This document shows, one piece after another, positions 54,289 to 62,885 of a stretch of DNA of 64,000 nt (position 1 is the stretch's first letter; the number at the start of each line of letters is the position of its first letter). The DNA comes from Roseiconus lacunae. GTDB lineage: Bacteria > Planctomycetota > Planctomycetia > Pirellulales > Pirellulaceae. The notes beneath the pieces are model-generated. The model was not told the origin of the DNA, did no database searches, and was given only the letters and a program-made list of their open reading frames with translations. Both the position numbers and the translations under genes were made by a program. Location of the stretch: the NCBI RefSeq assembly GCF_008312935.1, contig NZ_VSZO01000015.1, positions 1-64,000 of the forward strand, in the 5' to 3' direction.

Positions 54289-55005
54289 CTATTTTCCTAA
54301 CGCATCGATCAATTGGTCAACAAGAACAGGGTCGTTCATCGCGGCCAGAATCTTCGACTTCTGACGATCAGGCATTTTCTGCAGCAGTGATGCCGCGAAA
54401 CTGATTTTTCCACTGTTGGCAAATTCACGTAGGTAGTTCGCGGCCTGTTCTGGGGCAAGGTTCGAAAACCAACTCTTAACGTCATTGACGCGATCATCAA
54501 CTTCCGGTGCGGCGTCTTTGGTCGAAGTCGCTGCTTTTGCTTGAGCTTTTTCGATCGCCGCTTTTTGTTCGTCCAGTGACGCGAGTGAACCGGCGACTTC
54601 GTTCTTGAGTTGTTCGAGCACGGCAATTTTCGTTTCAATCCCGTCGCTGAATGCCTTGAGTTCGTCCTGCTCGGTGGACAGGTCATCGAACATCAGCTTG
54701 ACTCGCATTTCGTCACGTTTCACTTTCTGCTCGCGTTCTGCAAGTTCCTGTTCCATCCGCTTGATCGAGTCGCTCATCTGAAGAACGGCTTCGACCGAAA
54801 CGTTGGCGTCGGGCCGAAAAGAAACCGGCATCGGGTCACCGGTATCCTCGGCAACCATTTCAACGTCATCCGGTGTCGGTTCGGTCAATTCACTTGGATC
54901 CTCTGGCGGTTCGGCCGGATCGGATTTCAAGAACATGTGAGTTGCCCCGGCGGACAACCCAAAAATGATGACGCATGTCAGCATCGCAGCGATGATCGCT
55001 TTCAT
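54289..55005 (-). CDS. MotE-like flagellar protein with coiled coil
   Basis: 238 residues. One N-terminal membrane segment (about 3-24) is followed by an acidic Pro/Glu linker (about 30-60), a long coiled coil (about 72-160) and a C-terminal domain: WFSNLAPEQAANYLREF ... AASLLQKMPDRQKSKILAAM. This last part resembles the helical MgtE N-terminal/FliG-like fold of MotE (YlxF) proteins, which in other bacteria chaperone MotC or stator parts. Position between fliJ and fliQ supports a flagellar job. It could instead be a lineage-specific export accessory. Spaced 3 bases after fliJ. Confidence 0.75.
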   Translation of the reverse strand: MKAIIAAMLTCVIIFGLSAGATHMFLKSDPAEPPEDPSELTEPTPDDVEMVAEDTGDPMPVSFRPDANVSVEAVLQMSDSIKRMEQELAEREQKVKRDEMRVKLMFDDLSTEQDELKAFSDGIETKIAVLEQLKNEVAGSLASLDEQKAAIEKAQAKAATSTKDAAPEVDDRVNDVKSWFSNLAPEQAANYLREFANSGKISFAASLLQKMPDRQKSKILAAMNDPVLVDQLIDALGK

Positions 55006-55008
55006 CGT

Positions 55009-55443
55009 TTACCCCTCTGCAAAATCTCGGATGGCGTTTTCGTCAGCCAGCGTGAATTGTTCCGCCTGTTGTTCCGTCTTGACCGCCAGTTGTAGCTGGT
55101 CGACCAGGATCTCCAGGCCTCGCACTCGAGTGCGTTGTCCGAGGACTTCGGATTGCAATTCGTCGCGTTGTTGCTGAAGTTCTTGTTTGTGTGATTGTTG
55201 TTGCTGAATTGATTCGTCCAGGCCTTCAATCCAAACGTGTGTCTGAGTCAATTGTTCAAGGCTAGGGTGCCGACTTGCGAGCATGGTTTCGTGGTCACGC
55301 TGCCGAATCAGTTGTTTGATTTGTTCGACACAGGACTGGATCTGCGTGTCGATTTGATTGCGTTTGCCGATCAACGCATTGAGCCGGTTTTCTTCGACAC
55401 TGCAAATGCGCCGCGTGCGTTTCAGACGCTGCTGCACGCTCAT
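55009..55443 (-). CDS. fliJ: FliJ-like flagellar export chaperone
   Basis: A 144-residue, almost fully alpha-helical coiled-coil protein (RNQIDTQIQSCVEQIKQLI; SIQQQQSHKQELQQQRDEL). Sequence identity with FliJ is low, as is usual for this family; the call rests on size, coiled coil and position immediately after fliI (ATGA overlap). FliJ links the FliI ring to the FlhA/FlhB gate. Confidence 0.8.
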   Translation of the reverse strand: MSVQQRLKRTRRICSVEENRLNALIGKRNQIDTQIQSCVEQIKQLIRQRDHETMLASRHPSLEQLTQTHVWIEGLDESIQQQQSHKQELQQQRDELQSEVLGQRTRVRGLEILVDQLQLAVKTEQQAEQFTLADENAIRDFAEG

Positions 55444-56744
55444 GCCGCTGGCCTCGCGATCATCTGATTCAGTCGAGCCAATTCGGCGGTGGTCCGCTGA
55501 AGGTCGCTCGGTTCATTCATCCCCTGTCGCAAGAATCGAATCACCTCGGGATGAACTTCGATCGCTCGATCGGACTCCGGCATCGATCCTTTTTGATAAG
55601 CGCCGATTTGAATCAAGTCTTCGACTTCGGAGTATTTGGCCAGTACACGGCGGACGGCGCCTGCGTAGTCGCGATGATCGGGTGTGGTGACTTCTCCGAA
55701 CAGTCGGCTAGCACTGGAGAGTACATTGATTGCGGGATAGTGGTTTTGGTGGGCAAGTTTGCGATCGAGCACGATATGACCGTCCAAGATCGATCGAGCC
55801 GCATCGGCGACCGGTTCATTCATGTCATCGCCATCGACCAGAATCGTCAGCAACCCCGTAATCACGCCGCGATCGCTGGTCCCAAGTTGTTCCAGCAAAC
55901 GGGCCATCTTTTGAAACACACTGGGCGTATAACCGCGCGAGGTAGGTGGCTCACCAAGTAATAGTCCCAATTCGCGCTGGGCATGCGCCAACCGGGTCAG
56001 CGAATCCAACATGAACAAGACGTTCATGCCTTGCATGCGGAACCAGTTGGCAATTGCGACCGCCGATTCACTGGCCCGAATTCGGGCCAACGGTGGTTGA
56101 TCGGATGTCGAAACGATGACGATCGAACGTTTCAACCCTTCTGGTCCGAGCGTATCTTCGATAAACGGTCGAACTTCACGACCACGTTCGCCGATCATCG
56201 CGACGACGTTGATGTCACAAAGGGCATGCTTGGCGATCTCACCCAGCAGGGTGCTTTTGCCAACACCGCTACCGGCGAACAGTCCCACACGTTGACCTTG
56301 CCCCATCGTCAGCATCCCATCGATGGATCGAATGCCGGTGACAAACGGTTTACGAATCAGTGGTCGCGTCAACGGATCGGGCGATTCAAAATGTAAGTCG
56401 GCGAACTCTTCGCAATGAATCGGACCGCGCGAATCGATCGGATTTCCTAACGCGTCAATGACTCGCCCTAGAAGCTCTTGGCCGACCGGGATCTCCAATC
56501 GACGTCGGGTCGACACGACCACATTCCCACGCTGAAAATTAACTCCGGCGCTATACGGCATCAATTGGGCTTTGTCATCAGTGAATCCGATGACTTCGGC
56601 GAGTACACGTTGGTTGTTCGAAGTCAGGATCTCGACCATTTCGCCGACCGCGGCGTCGATCGTCGCGCACATGCGGCCTTCGACACTTTGCAGTCGCCCG
56701 GTCGTCCGGATCCATTCATTCGGTGAAAGCAGCGAGGTACTCAC
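55440..56744 (-). CDS. fliI: flagellum-specific ATPase FliI
   Basis: 434-residue F1-beta-like ATPase that energises export. Walker A is GLFAGSGVGKSTLLGE, followed by CDINVVAMIGERGREV, DSLTRLAHAQRELGLLLGEPP (Walker B region) and GDDMNEPVADAARSILDGH. It starts at GTG 56744, overlapping the TGA of fliH (GTGA). Cytosolic, at the base of the export apparatus, with FliH and FliJ. Confidence 0.96.
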   Translation of the reverse strand: MSTSLLSPNEWIRTTGRLQSVEGRMCATIDAAVGEMVEILTSNNQRVLAEVIGFTDDKAQLMPYSAGVNFQRGNVVVSTRRRLEIPVGQELLGRVIDALGNPIDSRGPIHCEEFADLHFESPDPLTRPLIRKPFVTGIRSIDGMLTMGQGQRVGLFAGSGVGKSTLLGEIAKHALCDINVVAMIGERGREVRPFIEDTLGPEGLKRSIVIVSTSDQPPLARIRASESAVAIANWFRMQGMNVLFMLDSLTRLAHAQRELGLLLGEPPTSRGYTPSVFQKMARLLEQLGTSDRGVITGLLTILVDGDDMNEPVADAARSILDGHIVLDRKLAHQNHYPAINVLSSASRLFGEVTTPDHRDYAGAVRRVLAKYSEVEDLIQIGAYQKGSMPESDRAIEVHPEVIRFLRQGMNEPSDLQRTTAELARLNQMIARPAA

Positions 56745-57268
56745 CGATCACCTCCCGCTTGCTGGCGTAGTCGCAAGCTGGCCGCATCCAAGTAAGCGTC
56801 AAGCGATGCGAGTAATCCCTTGCCGTCGATTTCTACCCGGCAGTCACCGGCCGCAACGGTCGCGTCGGGAACGATTTCGACGGCGTCGTTTTGTGCAATC
56901 AGATCATTCTCGGCAAGCGATTTGATCACCGAGGGATGGACAAAGATTGTCGCATCTTTTGATTCTTGCAGTTCACCGAGCAAGGTTTCGGTGAAATGCT
57001 TGACGCGTTTGTCTAGCAGTTCGTTTTCTTCGCCTAGAGCTTCGCGAGCGATCTGGCATGCCGTCGCAATCAGCTTGTTTGTCATCGTTGCAAACTGTTG
57101 CTGACGGTCTTCGCGGATGGTTTCGATAGCCGCGGTGACGGCGTTGATCGCCTCGGCGAGTTCTGCTTTACCGTTGTCAACCGACGTCGTCGTTTGTTGC
57201 GTGACGCGTCCGTGTGAAGTCGAGACGTTGGCGAGGTTGTTCGGAAATGGAATCTGAATGACGGCCAT
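56741..57268 (-). CDS. fliH: FliH-like export regulator
   Basis: 175 residues from ATG 57268, two bases after the fliG stop; the frame extends further upstream but into fliG. A helical middle part (AINAVTAAIETIREDRQQQ) and the C-terminal FliH/V-ATPase E-like domain (LIATACQIAREALGEENELL ... IFVHPSVIKSL, CRVEIDGKGLLASLDAYLD) are recognisable. FliH binds FliI as a peripheral stalk and restrains its ATPase. Confidence 0.88.
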   Translation of the reverse strand: MAVIQIPFPNNLANVSTSHGRVTQQTTTSVDNGKAELAEAINAVTAAIETIREDRQQQFATMTNKLIATACQIAREALGEENELLDKRVKHFTETLLGELQESKDATIFVHPSVIKSLAENDLIAQNDAVEIVPDATVAAGDCRVEIDGKGLLASLDAYLDAASLRLRQQAGGDR

Positions 57269-57270
57269 TT

Positions 57271-58275
57271 TTAATCGATGCTTACCTCCCCGGCTTCGCA
57301 CAGTGTGCCCAAGGTCTTGGCGACGGCGCTTCGTGCTTCTTCGATTTCCTCTGCGGGGGCGTTAGCTTTGAACTCGATTTCTTCTTGCAACGCTTCTTTG
57401 GCTCGTTTGGACATGTTCGACAGAACTTTCTCCAACAATTCCGGTTCGACGTCCTGAAGTGCAAGGACCAGTTGATCGGTTTGGCATTGGCCAAGCAACT
57501 TCTGCATGTCTCGGTCGCTCAAACGGTTCAAATCGTCGAAACGATAGAGCAAATTGCGCACTGACTCGGAAAGCGCCTTGTCGCGTTTTTGCAATTCATC
57601 CAACATCGGGCCACGCAGGGATCTTGGGAGAGACCGCATCATGTTGGCCATCTTTTGCGACGATTCGACTTCGATCTCGCGTTCTTCAACGCTGAGTGCC
57701 AATTCGAGCGTCTTTGCAAAGATCCGCTGTTGGATCATCAAGGTGACTTTTGAGGGGCGAGCGAGTTCCAGGAAGACCTTGGGGCGAATCAGTTCGGGTA
57801 GAAACTCGAGTGTCTTCGCCGCATGTTCGTTGGCAAGCTTACGAAGTACGATTGCGGCCGCAGTCGGATGCTCGTCCTTGAGCGCATGGGCGACTTGATA
57901 GGGGTGCATCTGATTCAGGTCGCGAATCACATCGCCAGTGAGGCGGGGTTTTTCAAACTTTTTGATCGGTTCGAGTTCGACGTCGAACGTTTCCTCGGCG
58001 ATTTGAAAAATTCGTGGCCCATCCTCATCATCGTCCTCACCGTCGGCCGCCTGCGGTTGGTTCTGCAGCGCCATTCGAAAGTAGTTTTCGAAGTCCTCGA
58101 CGACCAAGTCGATCTCGTCTTGCTCGGGAGGATACTCACGAAAATCTTCGAGGGCTTGGTCGACCTCGGCGCGCGCCGAAGCGGGGATGCCCTCACGGGC
58201 CATCTGTGTCGCTTCGTCACCCATCAGGTACAGCAGAAGCGCCAGGCGTTCTTGTCGCGTTAGCATTGTTTTCAT
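57271..58275 (-). CDS. fliG: flagellar motor switch protein FliG
   Basis: 334 residues. The rotor protein that joins the MS ring to the C ring and interacts with MotA to produce torque. Middle and C-terminal domain signatures are visible: HPYQVAHALKDEHPTAAAIVLRKL, SLPRSLRGPMLDELQKRD, and the C-terminal LSDRDMQKLLGQCQTDQLVLALQ with charged residues facing MotA. An acidic insertion (about residues 78-92, DGEDDDEDGP) separates the N-domain. Its N-domain contacts FliF, encoded just upstream (22-base gap). Confidence 0.95.
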   Translation of the reverse strand: MKTMLTRQERLALLLYLMGDEATQMAREGIPASARAEVDQALEDFREYPPEQDEIDLVVEDFENYFRMALQNQPQAADGEDDDEDGPRIFQIAEETFDVELEPIKKFEKPRLTGDVIRDLNQMHPYQVAHALKDEHPTAAAIVLRKLANEHAAKTLEFLPELIRPKVFLELARPSKVTLMIQQRIFAKTLELALSVEEREIEVESSQKMANMMRSLPRSLRGPMLDELQKRDKALSESVRNLLYRFDDLNRLSDRDMQKLLGQCQTDQLVLALQDVEPELLEKVLSNMSKRAKEALQEEIEFKANAPAEEIEEARSAVAKTLGTLCEAGEVSID

Positions 58276-58297
58276 CGCGGCAACCTCGCTCCGCTAA

Positions 58298-59830
58298 TTA
58301 AGCGGCGTTCTGCTTTCCAGAATCTTTTGCCCCATCGGCGCCCGACCATGCTTTGACGACCTGTGCGAACACTTCCGGATTCTCTTTGATCAATCGCGAC
58401 AGCTCGCCAACACTTTCGCTGCTACCGGCGCCGATTTGCCCCTCCCCACGCATCCCGCGAGGATTGCTGCTTGGCCCAAACTTTCGCAGCAACATTAGAC
58501 CTAGCACAAAGGCCAAAAGCGCGGCAATTGCAAGCGATGCCTTTTCGACAATTGAGGTAATCTTCGTCCAGTCAAACGAACTGACCGGTTCAGCCGGAGT
58601 GAGCAGTGGCTCCGAAAACGGAACGACGTTGACCGAGATCGTGTCCGTTTCATCGCGAAAGCCAACGGCGTTCTTCACCGTCTCGTTGACCATTTCAGCA
58701 AGATTGGGCATCAGCGATCCATCTTCGAGTTTGATGGTGTCGGCTTCCGAATTGACCAGCACGCTCACCGAGAGCAAGTTGCGGATCGGAGTCGAGTTTG
58801 CGGAGGTTTCTTCGGTAATTGGCACAAGATAGGTAGTCTTGATGTTCTCGGTCGTACTCTCCATGCCACTTTTGGTGTTGGTCCCAGCGGTGGCGTTTAG
58901 ATTCGATGCGACTCCGGCGGCGCCGACCGGTGCCGGCTGAACGTTTTTGGTCGTTTCAGAGATCAAGTCTTCCTGGCTGGGCACCGCCCCTTCACGATCA
59001 TAGCTCGTGATCTTCTTGGAACCCTGGGTGAACGTCATGTCCAGGCTGACTTGCACGCTGGCGTTGCCGTAGCCGAGGAACTTGAGGAGCTGTGCCTCTG
59101 CTTTCTGTGCTAGCTTTCGTTCGGCCTGGGCGATGTATTCAACTTGGCTCGCGATTTGACCTGTTTCTTCGTCCGGAATCGTGTAGCTACGTCCGTCCAG
59201 GTCTGTGATTTGAACGCCTTCGGGAGACAGATCCTCGACCGCATAGGCGACGAATGAGGCGATCGAGGACGCTTGCTGGTCGGTCAATTGGCTTCCGTCG
59301 CGCAGTGTCAATAAAACGCTGGCCGAGGGTGCCGACGTCTCGCGTTCGAACGGGCCTTTGTCGGGAACGTTCAGATGGACATCGGCGTGCTCGACGATCG
59401 CGATTTTTTCGATTGTGGCCGCGAGGCTCCTTTGTTTTTGGACGCGGGCTTGGATGGCGCGTTCTTTCGGACTGCTGAGCGCGCTACCGAACATTGTTCC
59501 GGTTTCCTCGCTCGTACCGGCGACACCGTTCGATCGAGCGAGCAAACGAGCTTTCGCGAAATCACGTTTGTCGACCAGCAGGTTTCCGCCGGCGCCGGAG
59601 AGTTGATAGGCGATGCCGGCCTTATCGAGTGCGTCGATCACACGGTCCATTTTGTCACTGTCCTCCTGGCTTACGAGGGTGACAAAATTCGGCTGGACGG
59701 ACCAGTAGCCGACGCCACCGATGGTGACGGCGCAGAGGACGGCCAAAAGCAGAATTCCCACGCGAGCGGCGGGAGAACTCTGGTGCCAAATGGACAACAG
59801 TGAGTCGATGTAGGGTTGGATGACGTTCAA
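58298..59830 (-). CDS. fliF: flagellar MS-ring protein FliF
   Basis: 510 residues with two membrane segments (about 23-45 and 430-450) enclosing the periplasmic ring-building domains. The YscJ/FliF part is clear: MDRVIDALDKAGIAYQLSGAGGNLLVD, followed by VEHADVHLNVPDKGPF and SASVLLTLRDGSQL. The long middle and C-terminal tail (LIKENPEVFAQVVKAW) bind FliG. The start codon is probably TTG at 59830, as no ATG lies near; confidence in the exact start is limited. About 160 bases without a gene separate it from fliE upstream. Confidence 0.95.
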   Translation of the reverse strand: MNVIQPYIDSLLSIWHQSSPAARVGILLLAVLCAVTIGGVGYWSVQPNFVTLVSQEDSDKMDRVIDALDKAGIAYQLSGAGGNLLVDKRDFAKARLLARSNGVAGTSEETGTMFGSALSSPKERAIQARVQKQRSLAATIEKIAIVEHADVHLNVPDKGPFERETSAPSASVLLTLRDGSQLTDQQASSIASFVAYAVEDLSPEGVQITDLDGRSYTIPDEETGQIASQVEYIAQAERKLAQKAEAQLLKFLGYGNASVQVSLDMTFTQGSKKITSYDREGAVPSQEDLISETTKNVQPAPVGAAGVASNLNATAGTNTKSGMESTTENIKTTYLVPITEETSANSTPIRNLLSVSVLVNSEADTIKLEDGSLMPNLAEMVNETVKNAVGFRDETDTISVNVVPFSEPLLTPAEPVSSFDWTKITSIVEKASLAIAALLAFVLGLMLLRKFGPSSNPRGMRGEGQIGAGSSESVGELSRLIKENPEVFAQVVKAWSGADGAKDSGKQNAA

Positions 59831-59987
59831 GGTTCGTCAGTTCGTGTTCGCGTGGGGAGGAACAGTCTGGATGGTGAAGACGTCAAATAGCCGTCGGGCA
59901 GCGTCCGTCTTTGGCATTGGCTCGGTTGATTTCAGTTCTACCGTGGCAAATCCGCGGTCGAAGTTGAAAGCAATCGGTTGCGAAGCA

Positions 59988-60302
59988 CTAGAACTGCATC
60001 CGCATCAGTTCGTCGTACGATTCGATGATTTGATTTCGGACTTCCATGAAGACTTGGAAGGACATTTCTGCTTTCACGACTTCCATCACGACCTGTTGGA
60101 CGTCTTCGGTTTTTCCGCTGACGAGGCTATCGATCGCCTGCTCACTGCGGAGTTGGTCGTCGTTGGCCTGGGCCATGAGGTCGAGAAAGATGTTGCGATC
60201 GCCGCCCTGTTCGGAAGGCGGCGTGGCGTTAATCGCCTGAGCGGGTTTGCTAAAGCCCGGTGACTGAACATTGACCGATGCGACAGGTGGCAAAGCAGAC
60301 AT
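59988..60302 (-). CDS. fliE: flagellar hook-basal body protein FliE
   Basis: 104 residues. Links the MS ring to the rod. The C-terminal part is diagnostic: VVMEVVKAEMSFQVFMEVRNQIIESYDELMRMQF, read in segments. The ATG at 60302 overlaps the flgC stop in TGATG; a GTG one codon earlier is possible. Confidence 0.94.
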   Translation of the reverse strand: MSALPPVASVNVQSPGFSKPAQAINATPPSEQGGDRNIFLDLMAQANDDQLRSEQAIDSLVSGKTEDVQQVVMEVVKAEMSFQVFMEVRNQIIESYDELMRMQF

Positions 60303-60733
60303 CACTGGCCTCCTTGAAGAAGCGTTAGGGTTTGTTCGACCATTTCTTTAAACACACTGATGGCTTTGGTATTCGCTTCGTAGGAGCGACTGGCGGTGAT
60401 CAAGTCCACCATTTCTTCGGGGATCTTGACGTTGGACAAACGCACGAACCCTTCCGCGTCGGCGTGCGGGTGGGACGGGTTGTAAATCGTGGGAAAGTCG
60501 GTGCCATCGGGTTGCACTCCCACGACCTGAACGCCATGCATGGACGCGGCGGACTTAGGGTCCTCTGTCGGATCCGCTCCGGCGGCAAAGACGACCGCTT
60601 GGCGGCGATAGGGATCGCCGTTCTCGGTCATCGTGGTCGAGGCGTTGGCGAGGTTGTTCGCCGTGACTTCCATCCGGAAGCGTTCGGCGGCTAAGCCGGA
60701 AGCCGCAATATCGATCGTAGGAAAGTTGACCAT
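60302..60733 (-). CDS. flgC: flagellar basal-body rod protein FlgC
   Basis: 143 residues, proximal rod subunit. The N-terminal AASGLAAERFRMEVTANNLANASTT and C-terminal VDLITASRSYEANTKAISVF motifs are typical of rod/hook/filament proteins. Between flgB (12-base gap) and fliE (overlap). Confidence 0.96.
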   Translation of the reverse strand: MVNFPTIDIAASGLAAERFRMEVTANNLANASTTMTENGDPYRRQAVVFAAGADPTEDPKSAASMHGVQVVGVQPDGTDFPTIYNPSHPHADAEGFVRLSNVKIPEEMVDLITASRSYEANTKAISVFKEMVEQTLTLLQGGQ

Positions 60734-60745
60734 GTCGGGAAATCC

Positions 60746-61138
60746 TTAACCTGAAATGGCACGTCTCATCGTGGTGATTCTGGACGCAAGCAACTGAGAG
60801 TAAGTCTGAAATGCGAGCGCATTTTTCTTCAGTTGTGCGACCTCCTGTTCCAAGTTCACGTTGTTGCCGTCAAGACGTTCTGTCAGTCCTTCGGGCAATT
60901 CGACGGGAAGTTCTGGGTCTCGATCGGTGACGTTCTCTTGCGAGGCCGCCTGCGACTGTTCGAGCATCTTTTGAAAGTCAAGCCGCTTGGTCTGATAGCC
61001 CGGCGTGTTGACGTTCGCGATGTTTTGGCTGACGACGCGATGGTTCTTCTCGGTCGCATCAACGGCGGAGCCAAGTAAATCGATTTGGTAAAATATTCCG
61101 TTCATGCCAGTTGTATCGGCTTGAGGAACTGTGACCAT
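60746..61138 (-). CDS. flgB: flagellar basal-body rod protein FlgB
   Basis: 130 residues from ATG 61138; ATG 61105 (MNGIFYQIDLL) is a plausible alternative nearer to the usual family start. SAVDATEKNHRVVSQNIANVNTPGYQTKR is the rod-protein signature, and the end QTYSQLLASRITTMRRAI matches the C-terminal D0 helix. First gene of the flagellar operon, divergent from motA. Confidence 0.94.
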   Translation of the reverse strand: MVTVPQADTTGMNGIFYQIDLLGSAVDATEKNHRVVSQNIANVNTPGYQTKRLDFQKMLEQSQAASQENVTDRDPELPVELPEGLTERLDGNNVNLEQEVAQLKKNALAFQTYSQLLASRITTMRRAISG

Positions 61139-61456
61139 TAAGGACAACTTTCCGTCAAATCATGTGAAACGCCGTGTTTGAGCGATGTTGGCGTGAGGGT
61201 GTTCCCTCAATTGCCTCATCACGGCCTTCCTTCACAGGGATCTTTTAGTCGATCCCTATCGATGAACTAAGAATCGAAAGAGGGCTCGTTGCGAGAGCGA
61301 ATGCGGACCGGCGACGGTGATCGCGTTCACCTTCCATTACTCTGGCAACATCGTGGATCCGCACGGGTGGGTGCGTTTCTTGTCGGCCCTTGATCTTAGA
61401 TTTGATCGAACCCAATTCCACGGTTGCGGCTGGCCGCAAGAAACGATTCTGACATT
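61139..61456. promoter_or_regulatory. divergent flagellar control region flgB / motA
   Basis: A gap of 318 bases separates the start codons of the basal-body operon and the motor genes. AGGGATC (61236-61242) and GATCCCT (61251-61257) form a perfect 7-base-pair inverted repeat with an 8-base spacer near the middle, a possible operator. I did not find a convincing sigma28 or sigma54 consensus by eye. Confidence 0.4.
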
Positions 61457-62227
61457 ATGGACATAGCGACAATCATTGGATTGATCCTCGGCGGGGGATT
61501 GATCCTGACAGCGATTGCACTCGGGGGCGGAGGTCTCACTCCGTTTATTGATGTCCCCAGCGGGATGATCGTGTTCGGCGGGGCGATCGCCGCGTCACTG
61601 ATCAACTTTCCCTTGAAGATGAATCTGGGGGCGTTTTCGGTCATCCTGAAAACGTTCATGTTCAAGTTGCCTTCGCCACAAGACACGATCGGTCAATTCA
61701 AAAAGTTTGCCGAAGTCGTGCGAAAGGATGGGCTGCTGGCGCTCGAAGAACAAGCCGCCGCGGTTACCGACGACTACATGAAGCGTGGATTAGAATCGCT
61801 GATCAGTGGTGTGGCGGCGGAGGATGTCGCGCGATCGCTTGAGATTGAATTGTCTTACATCGAACAACGCCACGTTGCCGGTAAGAAAATTGTCGATTCC
61901 GCCGGAGCGGCCGCTCCCGCTTTCGGAATGATCGGGACCCTCATCGGTTTGGTTCAGATGCTTCGGTCGCTCGATGATCCCAGCCAGATCGGTGGCGGTA
62001 TGGCAGTCGCGTTGTTAACGACACTCTATGGAGCGTTGGTTGCAAACGTTGTCTGTATTCCCTTGGCCGGAAAGTTGGAAGCACGTAATCAAGAAGAATC
62101 CATGATCCGCGAATTGATGATTTGCGGGATCACGCTTTTAGGCGAAGGCGAGAGCCCGCGTGTTGTCGAAGAGAAACTGCTCAGCTTCCTTTCTCCGAAA
62201 ACGCGAAAATCAATCGTAAAGGCATAG
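61457..62227 (+). CDS. motA: flagellar stator protein MotA
   Basis: 256 residues from ATG 61457, chosen over an upstream in-frame codon because it begins the first membrane helix (MDIATIIGLILGGGL). Four hydrophobic segments are seen, with the family FVDVPS-like PFIDVPSGMIVFGG, FGMIGTLIGLVQML and GGGMAVALLTTLYGALVANV. The cytosolic loop (QFKKFAEVVRKDGLLALE) carries the charged residues that contact FliG. It forms the ion-driven stator with a MotB protein; two candidates follow directly. Confidence 0.95.
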   Translation: MDIATIIGLILGGGLILTAIALGGGGLTPFIDVPSGMIVFGGAIAASLINFPLKMNLGAFSVILKTFMFKLPSPQDTIGQFKKFAEVVRKDGLLALEEQAAAVTDDYMKRGLESLISGVAAEDVARSLEIELSYIEQRHVAGKKIVDSAGAAAPAFGMIGTLIGLVQMLRSLDDPSQIGGGMAVALLTTLYGALVANVVCIPLAGKLEARNQEESMIRELMICGITLLGEGESPRVVEEKLLSFLSPKTRKSIVKA

Positions 62228-62231
62228 TCTG

Positions 62232-62885
62232 ATGCCCAAGGATGCACCCGCCGATCCGCCGGAAGATATCCCCGCGTGGTTCATGACATACAGCGACGTG
62301 ATCACGCTGTTGATGACGTTCTTTATCTTGCTGTTGACCTTTGCGACCACCGAGCCGGAACGGTTCGAAAAGGTCACCGTGAGCGTATTCGGTCGTGCAG
62401 GTGCCACGGGGGTTGCCGGTCACAAACATGACAAGCTCGACCGCGATTCCTGGACGACAAGGATTCGCCCCCGTGCCGCTCGAATCGCGTTGCAAGGAAG
62501 CGAAATGCCGCCGATCGAAAAGGAAATGGCAAGTGCCGCGGTCGGTAAAGGTCTCGAAGGGCTTTCCGAAGAAGAGTCCAAACGTGATGTGATGAAGACG
62601 TTTGCGTTTGAGTTACCGATCAAGAAAATGGTCGGCTCGGATATGAAGGTGAATCGACAAGGCGCACAAGCGGCCGCGAAGCTTTCTGCGCAATTGCGAT
62701 CGCTCAGCATTCATTGCGTCTTGGAAGTCTCCGATCCAAAACTTCAGGATCGTGTGTGCGCTTTCGCCGACTATCTCTATCACGTGGAGAAAGCCCGACC
62801 GGGACAAATCGGCACTGCCCTCACTGAGAAGGTTACGACCGACATGGTGCGGATCGTCATCGAGCAATACGAGAGTGGCCGATGA
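62232..62885 (+). CDS. motB: MotB-like stator protein 1
   Basis: 217 residues. The single membrane helix is preceded by PEDIPAWFMTYSDVITLLMT, where the aspartate of SDVITLLM corresponds to the ion-binding Asp of MotB. The region after the helix (about 45-130) is a linker. A peptidoglycan-binding OmpA domain is not evident: the C-terminal part (KLSAQLRSLSIHCVLEVSD, VCAFADYLYHVEKARPG) has the general length but no clear NxxLSxxRA motif. It starts four bases after motA and ends in an ATGA overlap with the next gene. Confidence 0.88.
   Translation: MPKDAPADPPEDIPAWFMTYSDVITLLMTFFILLLTFATTEPERFEKVTVSVFGRAGATGVAGHKHDKLDRDSWTTRIRPRAARIALQGSEMPPIEKEMASAAVGKGLEGLSEEESKRDVMKTFAFELPIKKMVGSDMKVNRQGAQAAAKLSAQLRSLSIHCVLEVSDPKLQDRVCAFADYLYHVEKARPGQIGTALTEKVTTDMVRIVIEQYESGR

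Noticed and set aside
59820..60263. 147-codon plus-strand frame over fliE and the fliE-fliF gap
   Set aside because: Most of it is antisense to fliE; the translation shows mirror-type composition (Phe/His/Asp) and no ribosome binding site.
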